The notes under the pieces: model-generated
Told to the model about the DNA's origin: nothing
The model's database searches: none
Seen by the model: only the letters and a program-made list of their open reading frames with translations
Shown: piece by piece, positions 40,372 to 51,006 of the stretch
How the letters are laid out: each line of letters opens with the position of its first letter
Numbering within the stretch: position 1 is the stretch's first letter
Program-made: the position numbers and the translations under genes
NCBI GenBank assembly: GCA_015146655.1
Contig: VKHL01000096.1
Location: 1-64,000 of the forward strand
Length of the DNA: 64,000 nt
Direction of reading: 5' to 3'
From: Ochromonas danica
Lineage: Eukaryota > Sar > Chrysophyceae > Chromulinales > Chromulinaceae

Positions 40372-43101
40372 ATGGAGGAGTCGCTGCGCGCTCTGGTCGT
40401 GCGGAGTGGCTTTCTCTCTCTCGCTGACTACGTGAAGCTGCAGTGGATCTCTCGCGCTCCTTACAACTGGTAGACCTCCTCCTCCTCCTCCTCCTACTCC
40501 TCCTCCTCCTCCCTCCACTGACACCTGCACTTGTAGGTTGGACTTCTGGCAGTCTGCTGGAGAAGAGCGCGACGGGCGGAGGCGCTGCAGGCAGTGGCTG
40601 TACGCGCTGCTGAGCTCCGACCTGCTGGACATGAACTATCTGCGCCACTCACAGCTAGCCAAGCAGCTGCGCTGGCGCCTCGAACCCAACGGCGACTCGC
40701 GCATAGACCCGGACAGTCTGGGAGAGCTCTACCGCAGGTCAGCTGAGTCAACCTCCTCCTCCTCCTGCTCCTCCTCCTCCTCCTGCTCCTGCTCCTCCTG
40801 CTCAACCTGTTTTGTCTTCTTCCTCACGCAGAACAGTCGCTGAGATTGACTTCTCCTCGGTGAGCAAGCTGTCCTCGGGGGTGGAGGGCGAGGTAGTGCG
40901 AGATGTAGTGCGCACCTTCCAGCGCGAGCAGTTCTTCCGCGGCGGGCCAGGCAGGCACTTCTTGACTCGCGTGCTGCTAGCCTTCGCGCGCTGCTGCCCT
41001 GAGATGGGCTACTGCCAAGGCATGAACTACGTGGTGGCCGCACTCATCGTGGGGCGGCTGGGCATGGAGGCGACGATCTCTTCCACCCCTCCTCCTCCTG
41101 CTACTCCTCCTCCACAGCTGTCTGACGAGGAGGTGCTGCAGGCTGAGAGCGACGTCTTCTCAGTCTTCTACGCGATGGTCTACAGCGAGAAGCTGTCCCT
41201 GCGGGGGCTGTGGGCGCCTCGACTGCCTCAGCTGAAGCTGCGCGTCTACCACCTCGACCGCCTCACTCGCTGGCAGCTGCCCGGGCTGCACGCGCACCTC
41301 TCGGCCATGCAGATCTCGCCGGAGGTGCTGGCCGCGCAGTGGCTGCTCACAGTCTTCGCCTACGCGCTGCCGCTGCCCCTCCTCCTGCGCTGCTATGACG
41401 CCATCTGCACTGGCGGCTGGCCGGTAGTCTACGGCCTCGCCCTCGCGCTGCTCTCCTTCGGACAGAAGCACTTGCTCGCTGCCAAGGAGATGGAGGGCGT
41501 GGCCATCTTCCTCAAGAAGTGGAACATCGTCACTCCCTCTCCCGCTCCTCCTCCTCCTGCCGCATTGCTGAGCGCGGAGGAGGAGGAGGAGGAGGACTAC
41601 AAGATCGCTCTCTCTCCCGACCTCCTCTTAGGCACTGCCTCGCGTCTGCTGGTGGGGCAGGAGGCGATCAGCAAGCTGTCCGAAGCCTTTGGCGCTGACC
41701 TGCTGGCCCTCGGCAGACTGAGACTGAAAGAGCTAGCCTCCTCCTCCTCCACCTCCACCTCCCCCCTCCCCGGTACCTCTGTAGGCAATACAGGTGATTC
41801 CTTGACTAACACCAGCAGCACTACCTCTTCCTCTGTGACGGAGAAGAAGAGCGCAGAGGTCGTCTTAGCAGAGGACAGAGACTCCTTCTCCTCCACCTCC
41901 AGCTCGGCCACCTCCTCCTCCTCCTGCCAGCCTGTCTTCTGGCTGGCCCGCTACGCCTACAAGCTCACACCGGAGGTAGCACGCGAGCTCGTGGCCATTG
42001 ATCGAGACCTCCGCCAGCTGGACCACTCCATCGACGAGGACAAGGAGGTGCTGCAGCAGAAGATCGTGCATGTCTGCGTGGTTCATCGGGAGGCGGAGGA
42101 GGAGGCGCAGCGCCAGGCAGAGGCTCTGCGCGAGCTACAGCATCGCCTGGAAGTGCTCGACCGCCAAGCGCAGGAGGAGGTGGTGCGCGCCAAGGAGGTC
42201 TACCGCCTCGCTCAGTTGAGTGTGCATCACATCATGCAGGAGGAGGAGGAGGAGGAGGGCAGAGCGGCAGATGGCGGTACCTCTCGCTGGCTGCTAGTCA
42301 AGCCTCCCTCCTTCTTCTCCTCCTCCTCCTCCTCCGCCTCCTCTCCCCGCAAGACAGCTCAGCACAGCCACAGTCGGAGTGACGGCAACCTTCCTCGCGA
42401 CTTAGAGGTAGGAGAGGGAGCAGGAGGAGGAGGAGAGAGCTTTCCCTTCTTCCCGGGTATTAGCACTGGCCCTCTGCGCCACCTCTTCCTGCAGCATTCC
42501 CGCAAGAATGATCGAGTGAACGGTAACGGTAGAGCCCCCTCTGTGGACGAGAAGCACAACACGATAGAGCAGCAGGAGGAGGTCCATGCCACTGTTCCTC
42601 CTCCTCCTCCTCACTCTCCCCCTACCAGAATATTTGAAACCCTTCTCTCCTCCTCCACCAACACCAACACCTCTTCTACTCAGAAGAAGCAACTACAAGA
42701 GGTAGGCCCCTTCCCCTCCTACTCCTACTCCTTCCCTTCTCTGATCGTCGCCTTGCACTTCAGTTGCGCTCCATTGAGGCGAGCAGTCAGCAAGCTCAAC
42801 AGCAGATCATCGCGAAGCAGCGCGCTTGTGAGAGCTGTCGCCGTGAAGTCGATCAAGTGGCGCGAGCCTTGCGGTCGGCGTGGGAACTCGCGGAGGAGTC
42901 CTCGCTGCGCAAGAAAACTCTCTGCGACCAGCTGCAGCTGCTAGTGGAAGACTCCAACAGGTAGACTAGACTAGACTAGACCAGATAGATGCTCCTTCTC
43001 CTTCTCCTTCTCTTTGCTAATGGGAGGTCTGTCTCTTCTGTCTGTCTCACAGGGGAAGGTCACAGAAGCTGCTCTTTGTGGCCAACCATTTTAGTGTCTA
43101 G
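40372..43101 (+). CDS. TBC-domain Rab-GAP with coiled-coil tail
   Basis: Exons 40372-40469, 40537-40737, 40832-42701 and 42764-42960, plus a likely last exon 43053-43101 (pyrimidine-rich acceptor; ends RSQKLLFVANHFSV). If that splice is not used, a stop falls at 42964. The TBC domain shows WQSAGEERDGRRRCRQWLYA, then VVRDVVRTFQREQFF with the arginine finger (RT), and EMGYCQGMNYVVA with the glutamine finger, so catalytic Rab-GAP activity is expected. Downstream are Ser runs, a coiled coil (about residues 420-510: DRQAQEEVVRAKEVYRL), more Ser/Pro/Glu runs and a final coiled coil. Four introns or exon stretches hold (TCC)n tracts. Confidence 0.87.
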
Positions 43102-43790
43102 ATTAGCCTAGCCATGACATAGTCCAGCTCTTCTTCCTAACAATTATTGTATATAACGAAGCACAGAAGTTGTTACTTCTCATCTTCTTAGCTATCACTG
43201 ACACTGTTTTCTCTACCCAGTACTGTGGCCATTAATCGTCTAGAAATTGCAAGCTGTTGAAGACAAAAAGACACACGCTCATGGGTCGTGTGCTGCTGAA
43301 TTGTTGTTATTTTACTCGTTAACCTTTCTTCTACTTGTTTCTCGCTATCCCACTCATTTCCCGCAAGGGTTGGGGGTCAACAGTAAAATACTACTTGTAC
43401 TTGTATCACTTAGACTACGTGAATCACCTTACAGGCCGTAACGAGGGCCAGGTCGGCATAGAAGGACGCGTCTTCATTCATTTGCTTTGCTGCATCATGA
43501 CGGAATATTCCATCGCATCTTTGGCCAGATTCTCGTCCACTTTCAACCTCTCAAATACCTCCTATATCAGTACAAGAACAAGTTATCGCCATTCCGCCCA
43601 CTTTTCTTGTCCCTATCCACAGAAAAATCAGTAATTGATTGTTGATAATAGGATGGGATGGGGCAACTTCGTTCTTGATATCAGCAAGAAACTTGGCGTT
43701 GAAAAGTAATGAACGAAAATTGCCGAGAAACGTTAGCATGTCGTGTTAACTTAAAACTGGGTCTTGGCCCCTCAAGTAAAAAAGTCCAAA
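43102..43790. other. AT-rich spacer, no gene seen
   Basis: 689 bp between the TBC gene and a tRNA-Thr gene. Short ORFs only, without family features; no repeat of note. It is one of the longest gene-free unique stretches and might hide a non-coding RNA, but nothing supports that. Confidence 0.5.
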
Positions 43791-43864
43791 AGCCTTTATT
43801 GGGGCTCGAACCCAAGACCTTACGCTTACTAAGCGCATGCTCTAACCAACTGAGCTATAAAGGC
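43791..43864 (-). tRNA. tRNA-Thr (anticodon AGU), copy 3
   Basis: Identical 74-nt sequence to copies 1 and 2. Flanks match too: 5' TTCAACG, 3' TTTGGACTTTTTTA. The stop of the fusion gene lies 83 bp further inward. Confidence 0.96.
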
Positions 43865-43947
43865 GTTGAATGTTGTCAAGCTGAAATTACACTAAAAGTC
43901 AAATCAAAGTGATTTCCAGACGAGCAAAATGTATGAAAATGAACTGC

Positions 43948-46215
43948 TCAGGCGAAAAATAGTTCTGCAGAAGCTGCCGGAGTATAGTGTAAAGGATCCA
44001 AATTGTTATAGTGGCTATCTTTGTGGAGAATGAAGTCCTGTTTAAAGACGATGTGATCCCCTTCCGCTTCTCCTGTCTTGATCAGTTCTTCTTTGTGACC
44101 AAAGCCAGCATCATCAGTTAGAAAAGGATCATCAGGATGAGGATAGAGATGAGTGTTAAGTGGGCGATGTCCGCGGGCGACGACGAGGAAGTGGACGTGT
44201 GCGGGGAGGTTGGTGTGTTGTTGCAGTGCTCGAGCTAGTTCTCCCACGGGACCGTCAGTGGGAAGTGTGTATGACTTGACTGGTAGAGTGCGGAATGACC
44301 AAGTTCCATCTTCATCAGTGACAAATTTGGCTCGGAATCCTAAGTGAGACAGCTCCGCAGAGAAGTTTCTCTGGACGTCGTAGTGCCCCTGATCATCGCA
44401 ATGCCACACATCGAGCACCGCTCCTGCCACTGGATGTCCGCTATCAGAAAGCACTCGTCCTTGGAAAAGATAAACATGCTGGTCAGAGCTTCTTTTCTTG
44501 TCAAATAGCTCCGATCCGTTGTCCAACACTGTGGAGTCACTGAGATGGAATGGGCCCAAAAGAGATCCAGGAGTAACATCTAGTCGGACTTCACCTTCTT
44601 TTCTGGCCTCCCACTTTTCTTCCAGATTAAGTCGGTATTGTATATCTTCAACCAGAGCCTCCAATCCCAGCATATCTGATAGCATGACCATCTCTTGACG
44701 TTCTTTGGAGCAGCGAAGACCCACTCGAGAAAGGAAGTTGACACCAGCTGCCCATTCTTCCACCGTTAGGTCCACTTCTCTTGCAACAGCATGGAGATGT
44801 TGCACAACTCTCGTTAAAATCTCTTTCAAGCGATAATCTTGGCAAGTTTGGTATCGATCGAGCACAATAGCTGTGGATGTGAGAGTTTGGAAAGCTGGTT
44901 GGTCATTCTGTTGAGCGATCATTGATGCTTCGGTGGTGCATGGAGGCCTTGCCCCTACAATAGCGAGTGAAAGAATTGTGGACAATCTCTCCAATTGCAG
45001 AGGAACTGGATTGTCCACTTTTGATGACAAGAGCGTATTGATAAATGTGGGGATGCTGGTCACCCCCATTCCGAGCAAAAGCAACGAGATACGCTCTGGT
45101 AGGAGGAGATATTGCATGTCATAAATGAAAGTGGAAGGATGACAAGTTCCTAGCTCTTCCAGCACTGCGATCAATAGTCTGTCTTGATTGTACCATGCGG
45201 AATAAGCATGAATAGCCAAATGACATTCATCGTATGGAATGCCATGTCTAGCGTGAAGAATATCAACCATGAAATGATGTAGATGAGTCCTTTCCCTTTG
45301 CCAACATTCCCCACAGAGATAGGTAGCATAAAGAAGATCGTCAACAACTCGGTCAGAAATCGCTTCATTCACTACAGTTGTCTTCTCAGTTTTTTCTTGT
45401 GCCCATCTTAGCAAAAGCTTGACGCAAATGTGGATAGCCTCTCTTGCGGCCATAAGAGATAAAGGAGAGATGGCTGGATCATACAGCTGGTCGGTCAGAT
45501 GAGCCATCAGAAGGAAAGTTCCTTTGATGGCTTCTCCTCTTGTAAGAATCGTTGAGAATAGATGTGTATCATATATCACCAAGACAGGCTTGACAATGTC
45601 ATTGCGAGCAACCAATACAGGTGCATTTCTCATACCGTGGATGATATTTGTCAACTCTCCAGCTGCAATCGTTGTGGGCACCACGATTAACTTCAAGGAT
45701 GGAGAAGTTCTACCCAATAGAAATTGCTTCAGAGCCACAGTCTTTGTCGTTCAATATCGCAACATCTCGTTATTCGCACGCTCAGGATTTGCTTTGCAAT
45801 GTGGCAGTACTTACCTTGGCAATATTAGTCATGAAGGCTTTTCCCACAACAAGAACACAGTCAGCTTGCATATCCTCGATCATTGATGTCAAAGCGTTTT
45901 CCACTTCTTCGATGTCATTTGACCACTACACAATCAAAAATCTTTGAACGAGGGGAGAAGATGATACCTTCCCAAGTATACCTGATCGAAGACTTGGTAT
46001 ACTTTATTCTCAATAGTCTTGTGGAAGTCCTTAATGTACGGGATTCGAAGGGTTTCTGAGGAGCTGAAGAGGACAATTTTGTTTACTCGCTGTTCATTTA
46101 TCTCATAGAGACCTTTCTCCAACAAAGTCTTGGGGCCGAGGACCACCTTAGCCAAAGAGTCTCTGGCAGTGAATTGTCTTCTCCTATGTTCGATGGAAGA
46201 GGAAGCGTCGTGCAT
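43948..46215 (-). CDS. Maleylacetate reductase-like / hydroxyquinol 1,2-dioxygenase fusion
   Basis: Three exons: 46215-45982, 45925-45815 and 45741-43948. Residues 1 to about 380 follow an iron-type ADH fold as in maleylacetate reductase: ARDSLAKVVLGPKTLLEKGL, then LIVVPTTIAAGELTN (family VPTTxxxGSE) and THLHHFMVDILHARHGIPYD. Residues about 430-740 are an intradiol dioxygenase: VDLTVEEWAAGVNFLSRVG, GPFHL, GRVLSDSGHPVAGAVLDVWH, YDVQ, SYTLPTDGPVG and PAHVHFLV, with the two Tyr and two His iron ligands kept. The two enzymes would act in sequence on 1,2,4-trihydroxybenzene. Yet the reductase lacks the GGGS nucleotide loop (reads VVGKAFMTNIAK) and the third His of HHxxxH, and the dioxygenase has Leu where Arg usually precedes PAHxH. 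Lower GC than neighbours. Confidence 0.85.
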
Positions 46216-46445
46216 GAGGACAGGACAGACTACTGGTCACGATTCAATTGTGACTTGACTGCCTTGAGCCTGTCCCTGTCGAACAATGTGGGGCGTATCT
46301 TCACGGCGATCTCTCTCAAGAACTGAAAGGGACCACGAAAGACTTTGCGAGGCGAAAAAGCAGTTTTTAAAGTGTTTTGAGTTGTTGGCATTATTAACTA
46401 TTTTACCCCACGATCAACTGACAGTTGTTGCTATCCTTTCATCAT

Positions 46446-48025
46446 CTACTTCTGTGCACCGGCAGCAGCAGATAAATCACCGAACGACTTTCGAGAAGAG
46501 ATAGTCGTGCTGCGCGCCACAATAGAGAAGACAATGAACAAGGCCATGAAGGAGGCCACAAGCATGAGCGGCTCGACCACCATGCGCTCCTTCGAGAAGC
46601 TGTACGTGATCTCCACCTTTTGGTCGTGTTCTTGCACCAAGTTGCGCGCCTTGAGAATAATAACTGGGCGTCCGCCATTCCATTTAGAGTCCAGGAAAGT
46701 GTATCTAGGCAGAAGAATAACAATAACAATAATGATAACAATAACAAGAGCTAGACTGCTGACCAACTCTGTCTTACCTGACAGTTCGACTCTCCTGCAC
46801 AGTCACGGATGAGGGCTGGTGCACTTGGATATCATCGCAACCTTCGGGAAGGATGACTTTAAGCTCCAAATCCTCCACCCAAACATCACGGAAGGGAGTG
46901 TAGAAGTCAACCTTCAGCTTGTAGCGACCATCCTCAGTCTGGAAGAGAGCCAGCTCGGTGGGGATGCGATAGCCGATGTAGAACTGAGTCTGCCATCCTC
47001 CGAAGATAGGAAAGCGAGTCTGCACCTCCAGATCGAGATCTCCTTTCTGATCGATGTGGACATCAGAGGTGGAGATGTTTCCGATCTGGTCGCGGTAGTA
47101 GATCTCTCTCGCCTGTGCTGGCAACGTGGCAGTTAAGGAGCGGAAAGAGCTGGATGGAGCATTACGACGCATCTGATACTCTAATCGGCTAAAGCCACCC
47201 TTAAGCTTGGCTCCTGCATGCTTCAACTCGTAGACGTCCTCCACGGCGATGCTGCCCCAGTGAGAGACCTCCACCTCTCTCTCCATGGAAGAGAACTTGG
47301 CGAAAGGGAAGTTGTTCGCATAGTGAACACTCAATGGCACGCTCTACCAGACACACACAAGCACAATACGATTATGAACATGTTCACAGCACTCCTGCTC
47401 ACTACTGTCTCTCTCTCTCTCACCTGCAAAGGTCGGATGTCTTTGTACGGCCCGTAGTGGAGATTTGATCCTCGCTGCGCAAAGGGCGTGACTTTCGAGA
47501 AGGATTCCACACTTCCAGAGGGGAGCTTGACCACGAGCTTCTGGCTCTCGGTGGCGTAGGGGGAGTAGAAGTAGTGGCTGCCCTGCAAGCGCACCAGCTG
47601 GTTGTCGTTCTGCTGTATTTCCGCGGGATAGAGTTCGAGCAGCTCTGTGAACACCGCCTGCACCTTGAGAATCGGAGAGCCTTCCAGCACTTGGACGGTG
47701 TAGAGCGTGTGGTTGGTGTTCCTAACAGAGCCAGCGGCTGTTAGAGGGAGACAGACAGACAGACGCACGCATTGGCTTACATGACAGGTGGCTGGATGAC
47801 TAGAGGCTTTCCACCAGAAGTGACGGAGAGAAAGGAGAGATGGTCCGCCCAGTGGTTGAGGAAAGCGAGACTGTAGTCCTTGCTGGCCTGAGAGACTTTA
47901 ATCTCGGCAGACAAGCGCACGATGGAGGTGGAGGCGTCTATGATCCATGATACTTCACGGTTAATTGTCTCGCCTAATACAAGGCTGACTCCAACAAGCA
48001 GGCAGCAGAATAAAAATAGAGTCAT
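46446..48025 (-). CDS. OST1: Ribophorin I / OST1, oligosaccharyltransferase subunit
   Basis: Four exons: 48025-47781, 47721-47424, 47343-46778 and 46704-46446. Signal peptide FLFCCLLVGVSLVLGETI; the lumenal part has AEIKVSQASKDYSLAFL, YFYSPYATESQKLVVKLPSG, FSKVTPFAQRGSNLHYGPY and FAKFSSMEREVEVSHWGSIA, all ribophorin I landmarks. A late FPIFGGWQTQFYIGYRIP segment and one C-terminal membrane span (VASFMALFIVFSIVA) complete it. It is an ER subunit of the N-glycosylation complex. Length and order match the family. Intron 3 carries an AT-rich ATAACAATAACA repeat. Confidence 0.94.
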
Positions 48026-48391
48026 GGAGTACTTCGATCTGAGCCTATACTATCTTCTGATTGATCTCTCTTGGCTGTCCTCAGACCTTCACCCCCGCAC
48101 CGTAATAATAAAGTCTGGCGTCTGCTGTGGACAACCAAACAGTCTGCAGAATATAAATATCCCAGTCAATTACGTAATATCATATTAAACGCCACGCTGT
48201 GTCTAATTCTGTTCTGGTTGATTCAATTCGAGTGAAGATGAATGTTTGTAAACTACAAAAGAAAAATAAAAGTCCGAAAAAAGGCACAACCTTAAATGAT
48301 AACTATACAGGGATGCAAACTCGCTGCGACTTGAGGGCGAGAGAACAAGAAAAGAATGCTATACAAACATAACCACACAAAATGAGAGCCC
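48026..48391. promoter_or_regulatory. Spacer between OST1 start and desaturase 3' end
   Basis: 366 bp: AT-rich promoter of OST1 and the 3' UTR of the desaturase, with AATAAAAG-type signals. No gene. Confidence 0.45.
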
Positions 48392-49357
48392 TTAATCCTG
48401 ATGTTGAGCAGCGGACTTGAGAGGAGCCTTGGCGCTGTTGGCCTTGTCTCTCGCATCGCGCAGTCTGTGCCAGGCGCCAGTGCCACGCTTGAAGTTCTTG
48501 GCAAGTCCCAAGAGACCGCATACATCGAGAAAGATCTTGGTGGGGTTGAACTGAGATTCGACGCCGAACTCAGATGTGACATAATCATAAGGGTACTTGT
48601 GGTGCCAGTTGTGCCAACCCTCACCAATAGCAACGAAAGCCACAATGGGATTCTCAGCAGGCATGGAGGTGGGTTCATAAGGATGATCGCCGTAGAAGTG
48701 AGCACCAGAGTTGACATTCCAGGTGCAGTGGAGGACGAAACAGTAGCGGAGAGCACCAGCAACCCAGAAACCATTCCAGAAGCTTTCGCCCCACTGCATA
48801 GCCACGATAGCAGGGAAGATGAAGCACATGAAAAGAGCGAGCCAAGGGTCAAGAGTGTCCTGGAAAATGACAACAGGATCAGTCTCAAGATCGAAGTAGT
48901 CCAGCTTCTCTCCCGCCTCCTTCACTCTCTTGTCCTTCTGGACGAGCAGCCATCCCATGTGAGAGAAGAAGAATCCGCGAAGGGCATTATGAGGATCGGT
49001 GGGAGTATCAGAGAATTTGTGGTGGACACGGTGGTCTCTGGACCAATGGAAGATAGATCCTTGGTTAGCAATAGAGTTGATGAGCATGAGGAATATTCTG
49101 AGGGGCAAGACAGCCTCATAGGAGCGATGAGACCACAGGCGATGCGCACCAGCGGTGATTCCCAAGCCAGTAATAGGCCAGAGCAGATAAGCCCAGAGGA
49201 GGGTGTATTTCTGGCACTTGGGGATCATGAAAACTCCGATGATTGCAGCCAAGTGAACCAGACCCATGTAGATGATCATGGGCCAGTTCAAGTCCTTCTT
49301 CTGATAGTGCTTGTTCCAAGCATGAATGGCATCGGAGACAAGAGTGACTGGATTCAT
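48392..49357 (-). CDS. SCD: Acyl-CoA delta-9 desaturase (stearoyl-CoA desaturase type)
   Basis: Intronless, 321 residues. The three His boxes of a membrane di-iron desaturase are intact: GAHRLWSHRSYE, DHRVHHKFSDTPTDPHN and EGWHNWHHKYPYDY, with hydrophobic pairs between (AAIIGVFMIP, YLLWPITGLGITA, FMCFIFPAIVA). The order and spacing are those of animal/fungal-type acyl-CoA delta-9 desaturases in the ER, without a fused cytochrome b5, so it needs external cytochrome b5. It introduces the first double bond into palmitoyl or stearoyl chains. No plastid leader. Strong third-position bias suggests high expression. Head to head with the PAPS reductase gene. Confidence 0.96.
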   Translation of the reverse strand: MNPVTLVSDAIHAWNKHYQKKDLNWPMIIYMGLVHLAAIIGVFMIPKCQKYTLLWAYLLWPITGLGITAGAHRLWSHRSYEAVLPLRIFLMLINSIANQGSIFHWSRDHRVHHKFSDTPTDPHNALRGFFFSHMGWLLVQKDKRVKEAGEKLDYFDLETDPVVIFQDTLDPWLALFMCFIFPAIVAMQWGESFWNGFWVAGALRYCFVLHCTWNVNSGAHFYGDHPYEPTSMPAENPIVAFVAIGEGWHNWHHKYPYDYVTSEFGVESQFNPTKIFLDVCGLLGLAKNFKRGTGAWHRLRDARDKANSAKAPLKSAAQHQD

Positions 49358-49797
49358 TTTGGTTGGCCCTTTTCAAAGATTTGCGAAGGCAATCAATTAT
49401 GATTGCAGTGATGAAGTGGTGAGTGGGTTGATGGAGAGCGAGAGGAGTGGCAAGCGGCAGGCCAAGTGCTGATGACACCGTGTCATCATCACATACGCAT
49501 CATCGACTTTGTTGTCTCCTGGGACTTTCAACTCATCTTATTGGACTTTCTGACTCTCCACGTGGTGATGATGCGGGAGAGCGGCGTCACTCTGTTCTGC
49601 CAGCCGCACTCGGGCCCAGACGGCCGTTTGAGGTTTGCAGAGAATCTTCTGGGATTCTGGCGATATTCTGATGCCCCACGCAATGCCTTGCGATAAGATG
49701 GTCTGCATTTTCATCACTTGCACTGCAGCGGATCAATTGAGATCATATTTAATTAGCACTCCGCAAACCTCCCAGTGTTTAGTAAGAGCTCTTAAAG
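49358..49797. promoter_or_regulatory. Divergent promoter region, desaturase / PAPS reductase
   Basis: 440 bp. It contains a perfect inverted repeat TGATGACAC-c-GTGTCATCA at 49470-49488, i.e. two TGAC half-sites facing each other, which resembles a bZIP-type binding site. Short ORFs across it look incidental. Confidence 0.5.
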
Positions 49798-50771
49798 ATG
49801 TTGGCACTTTTTATCGCTTTTGTTCTCGCTCTTTCCGTGAGCGGCTTCACCCTCAAGATGGGGCTGGACCCCGTGCTGGCCAAGACCTTCCCTCGCGACT
49901 TCTCCAAAATCCCTCTTGGCACAGAGTACGGACATGGACAAGACGAGGTGCTCAACAAGCAGGTCGAGGCTCGTCGTCTGCAATTTTTGGAAGGCGAGCT
50001 GTTCGACAGTCTGAAGCAGGCCGTCAACTCCAAGCTGCGCCCCATCTTCACCACCGCTCTCATCGCCGGAGATAACGTCATCCTCGATGCCCTCGCCAAG
50101 ACCAACTTGTTGCATAAGGTGCCTATCATTTTCGTGGACACCTTCACCCTCTTCCCTGAGACCTTGGCCCACCTCCGCGAAGTGGAGCAGCACTACGGCT
50201 TCAAAAGCCAGGTCTATCACGCGCAGGGGTGCAAGGACCAGGAAGACTACTACACCAAGTATGGCCGCGACTACTGGGTGAAGGATATCGATCAGTACGA
50301 CATGCTGTGCAAGGTGGAGCCCATGAACCGCGCGCTGAAGGAGCACGACAGCGACTGCTGGATCAACGGACGTAGACGCGATCATGGTGCTGAGCGCGCT
50401 GCTCTCCCTGTGTGGGAAGGCAAGAAGCTCAACCCTCTGGCCTTCTGGTCATTTGAGGACTGCTGGAGCTACTTGCGCAAGCACAGCGTGCCCTATCATC
50501 CCCTGCACGATGTCGGCTTCTCCTCTCTTGGAGACATGCATTCCACGAAGAAGGTCGAGCACAAGATATGGTTCACTTATGGCGGAGAGCGCTCTGGTCG
50601 CTTCCAAAACCTCGTCAACAAGGTGAGACAGGCTTCGTCTACTCAAATCCTCCTTTATTCTTCTCTGATTGCTTGTTGATTGCTTTCGCGCAGGACGGAT
50701 CGGCAAAGACTGAGTGCGGAATCCACACTGCTATCTCCAACAACGACCTGAGCATTAAGCCCAATGCCTAA
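49798..50771 (+). CDS. Plastid PAPS/APS reductase (no Fe-S, APR-B-like)
   Basis: Two exons: 49798-50622 and 50694-50771. The leader LALFIAFVLALSVSGFTL is a signal peptide with Phe at the cleavage site, typical of red-secondary plastids. The sulfonucleotide reductase core shows VPIIFVDTFTLFPETL, DMLCKVEPMNRAL, INGRRRDHGAERA, LHDVGFSSLGDMHST, GERSGRF and the catalytic KTECGIH. The CC...CxxC cysteines that hold the 4Fe-4S cluster of bacterial and plant APS reductases are absent; there is one Cys before KVEP. So it is PAPS-type or like moss APR-B. There is no fused thioredoxin domain. It makes sulfite for cysteine synthesis. Confidence 0.92.
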
Positions 50772-51006
50772 GAGAGAGCTTCTCTTGGAGGGGCAACCAA
50801 CCTGATAGTGTGTAGCAAGTAATTTTTGAATCTCTCGGTGCTTATGCGATGAATCCTAACTTAATAGACATATCCTATTCATGATTTCGACTACTCACTA
50901 TTCACTATCTACAACAGCTACAGCACAGCCAGCCAGCAGCCTGACAAGACATGACTCTCTGCCCTCTTCCCAATCTTATATACCTGCTTGGCACACAACG
51001 TGAAGG
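50772..51006. other. Convergent 3' spacer
   Basis: 235 bp between the reductase and the small-protein gene. Nothing recognised. Confidence 0.4.

Noticed and set aside
42961-42964. Stop codon directly after the fourth TBC-gene exon as the gene end
   Set aside because: A donor GTAGAC at 42961 and a strong pyrimidine-rich acceptor at 43052 allow a short last exon; I prefer that but cannot exclude the early stop.
43335-43634. ORF of 99 codons in the spacer before tRNA-Thr copy 3
   Set aside because: Starts at a non-ATG codon, AT-rich, no motif; looks random.
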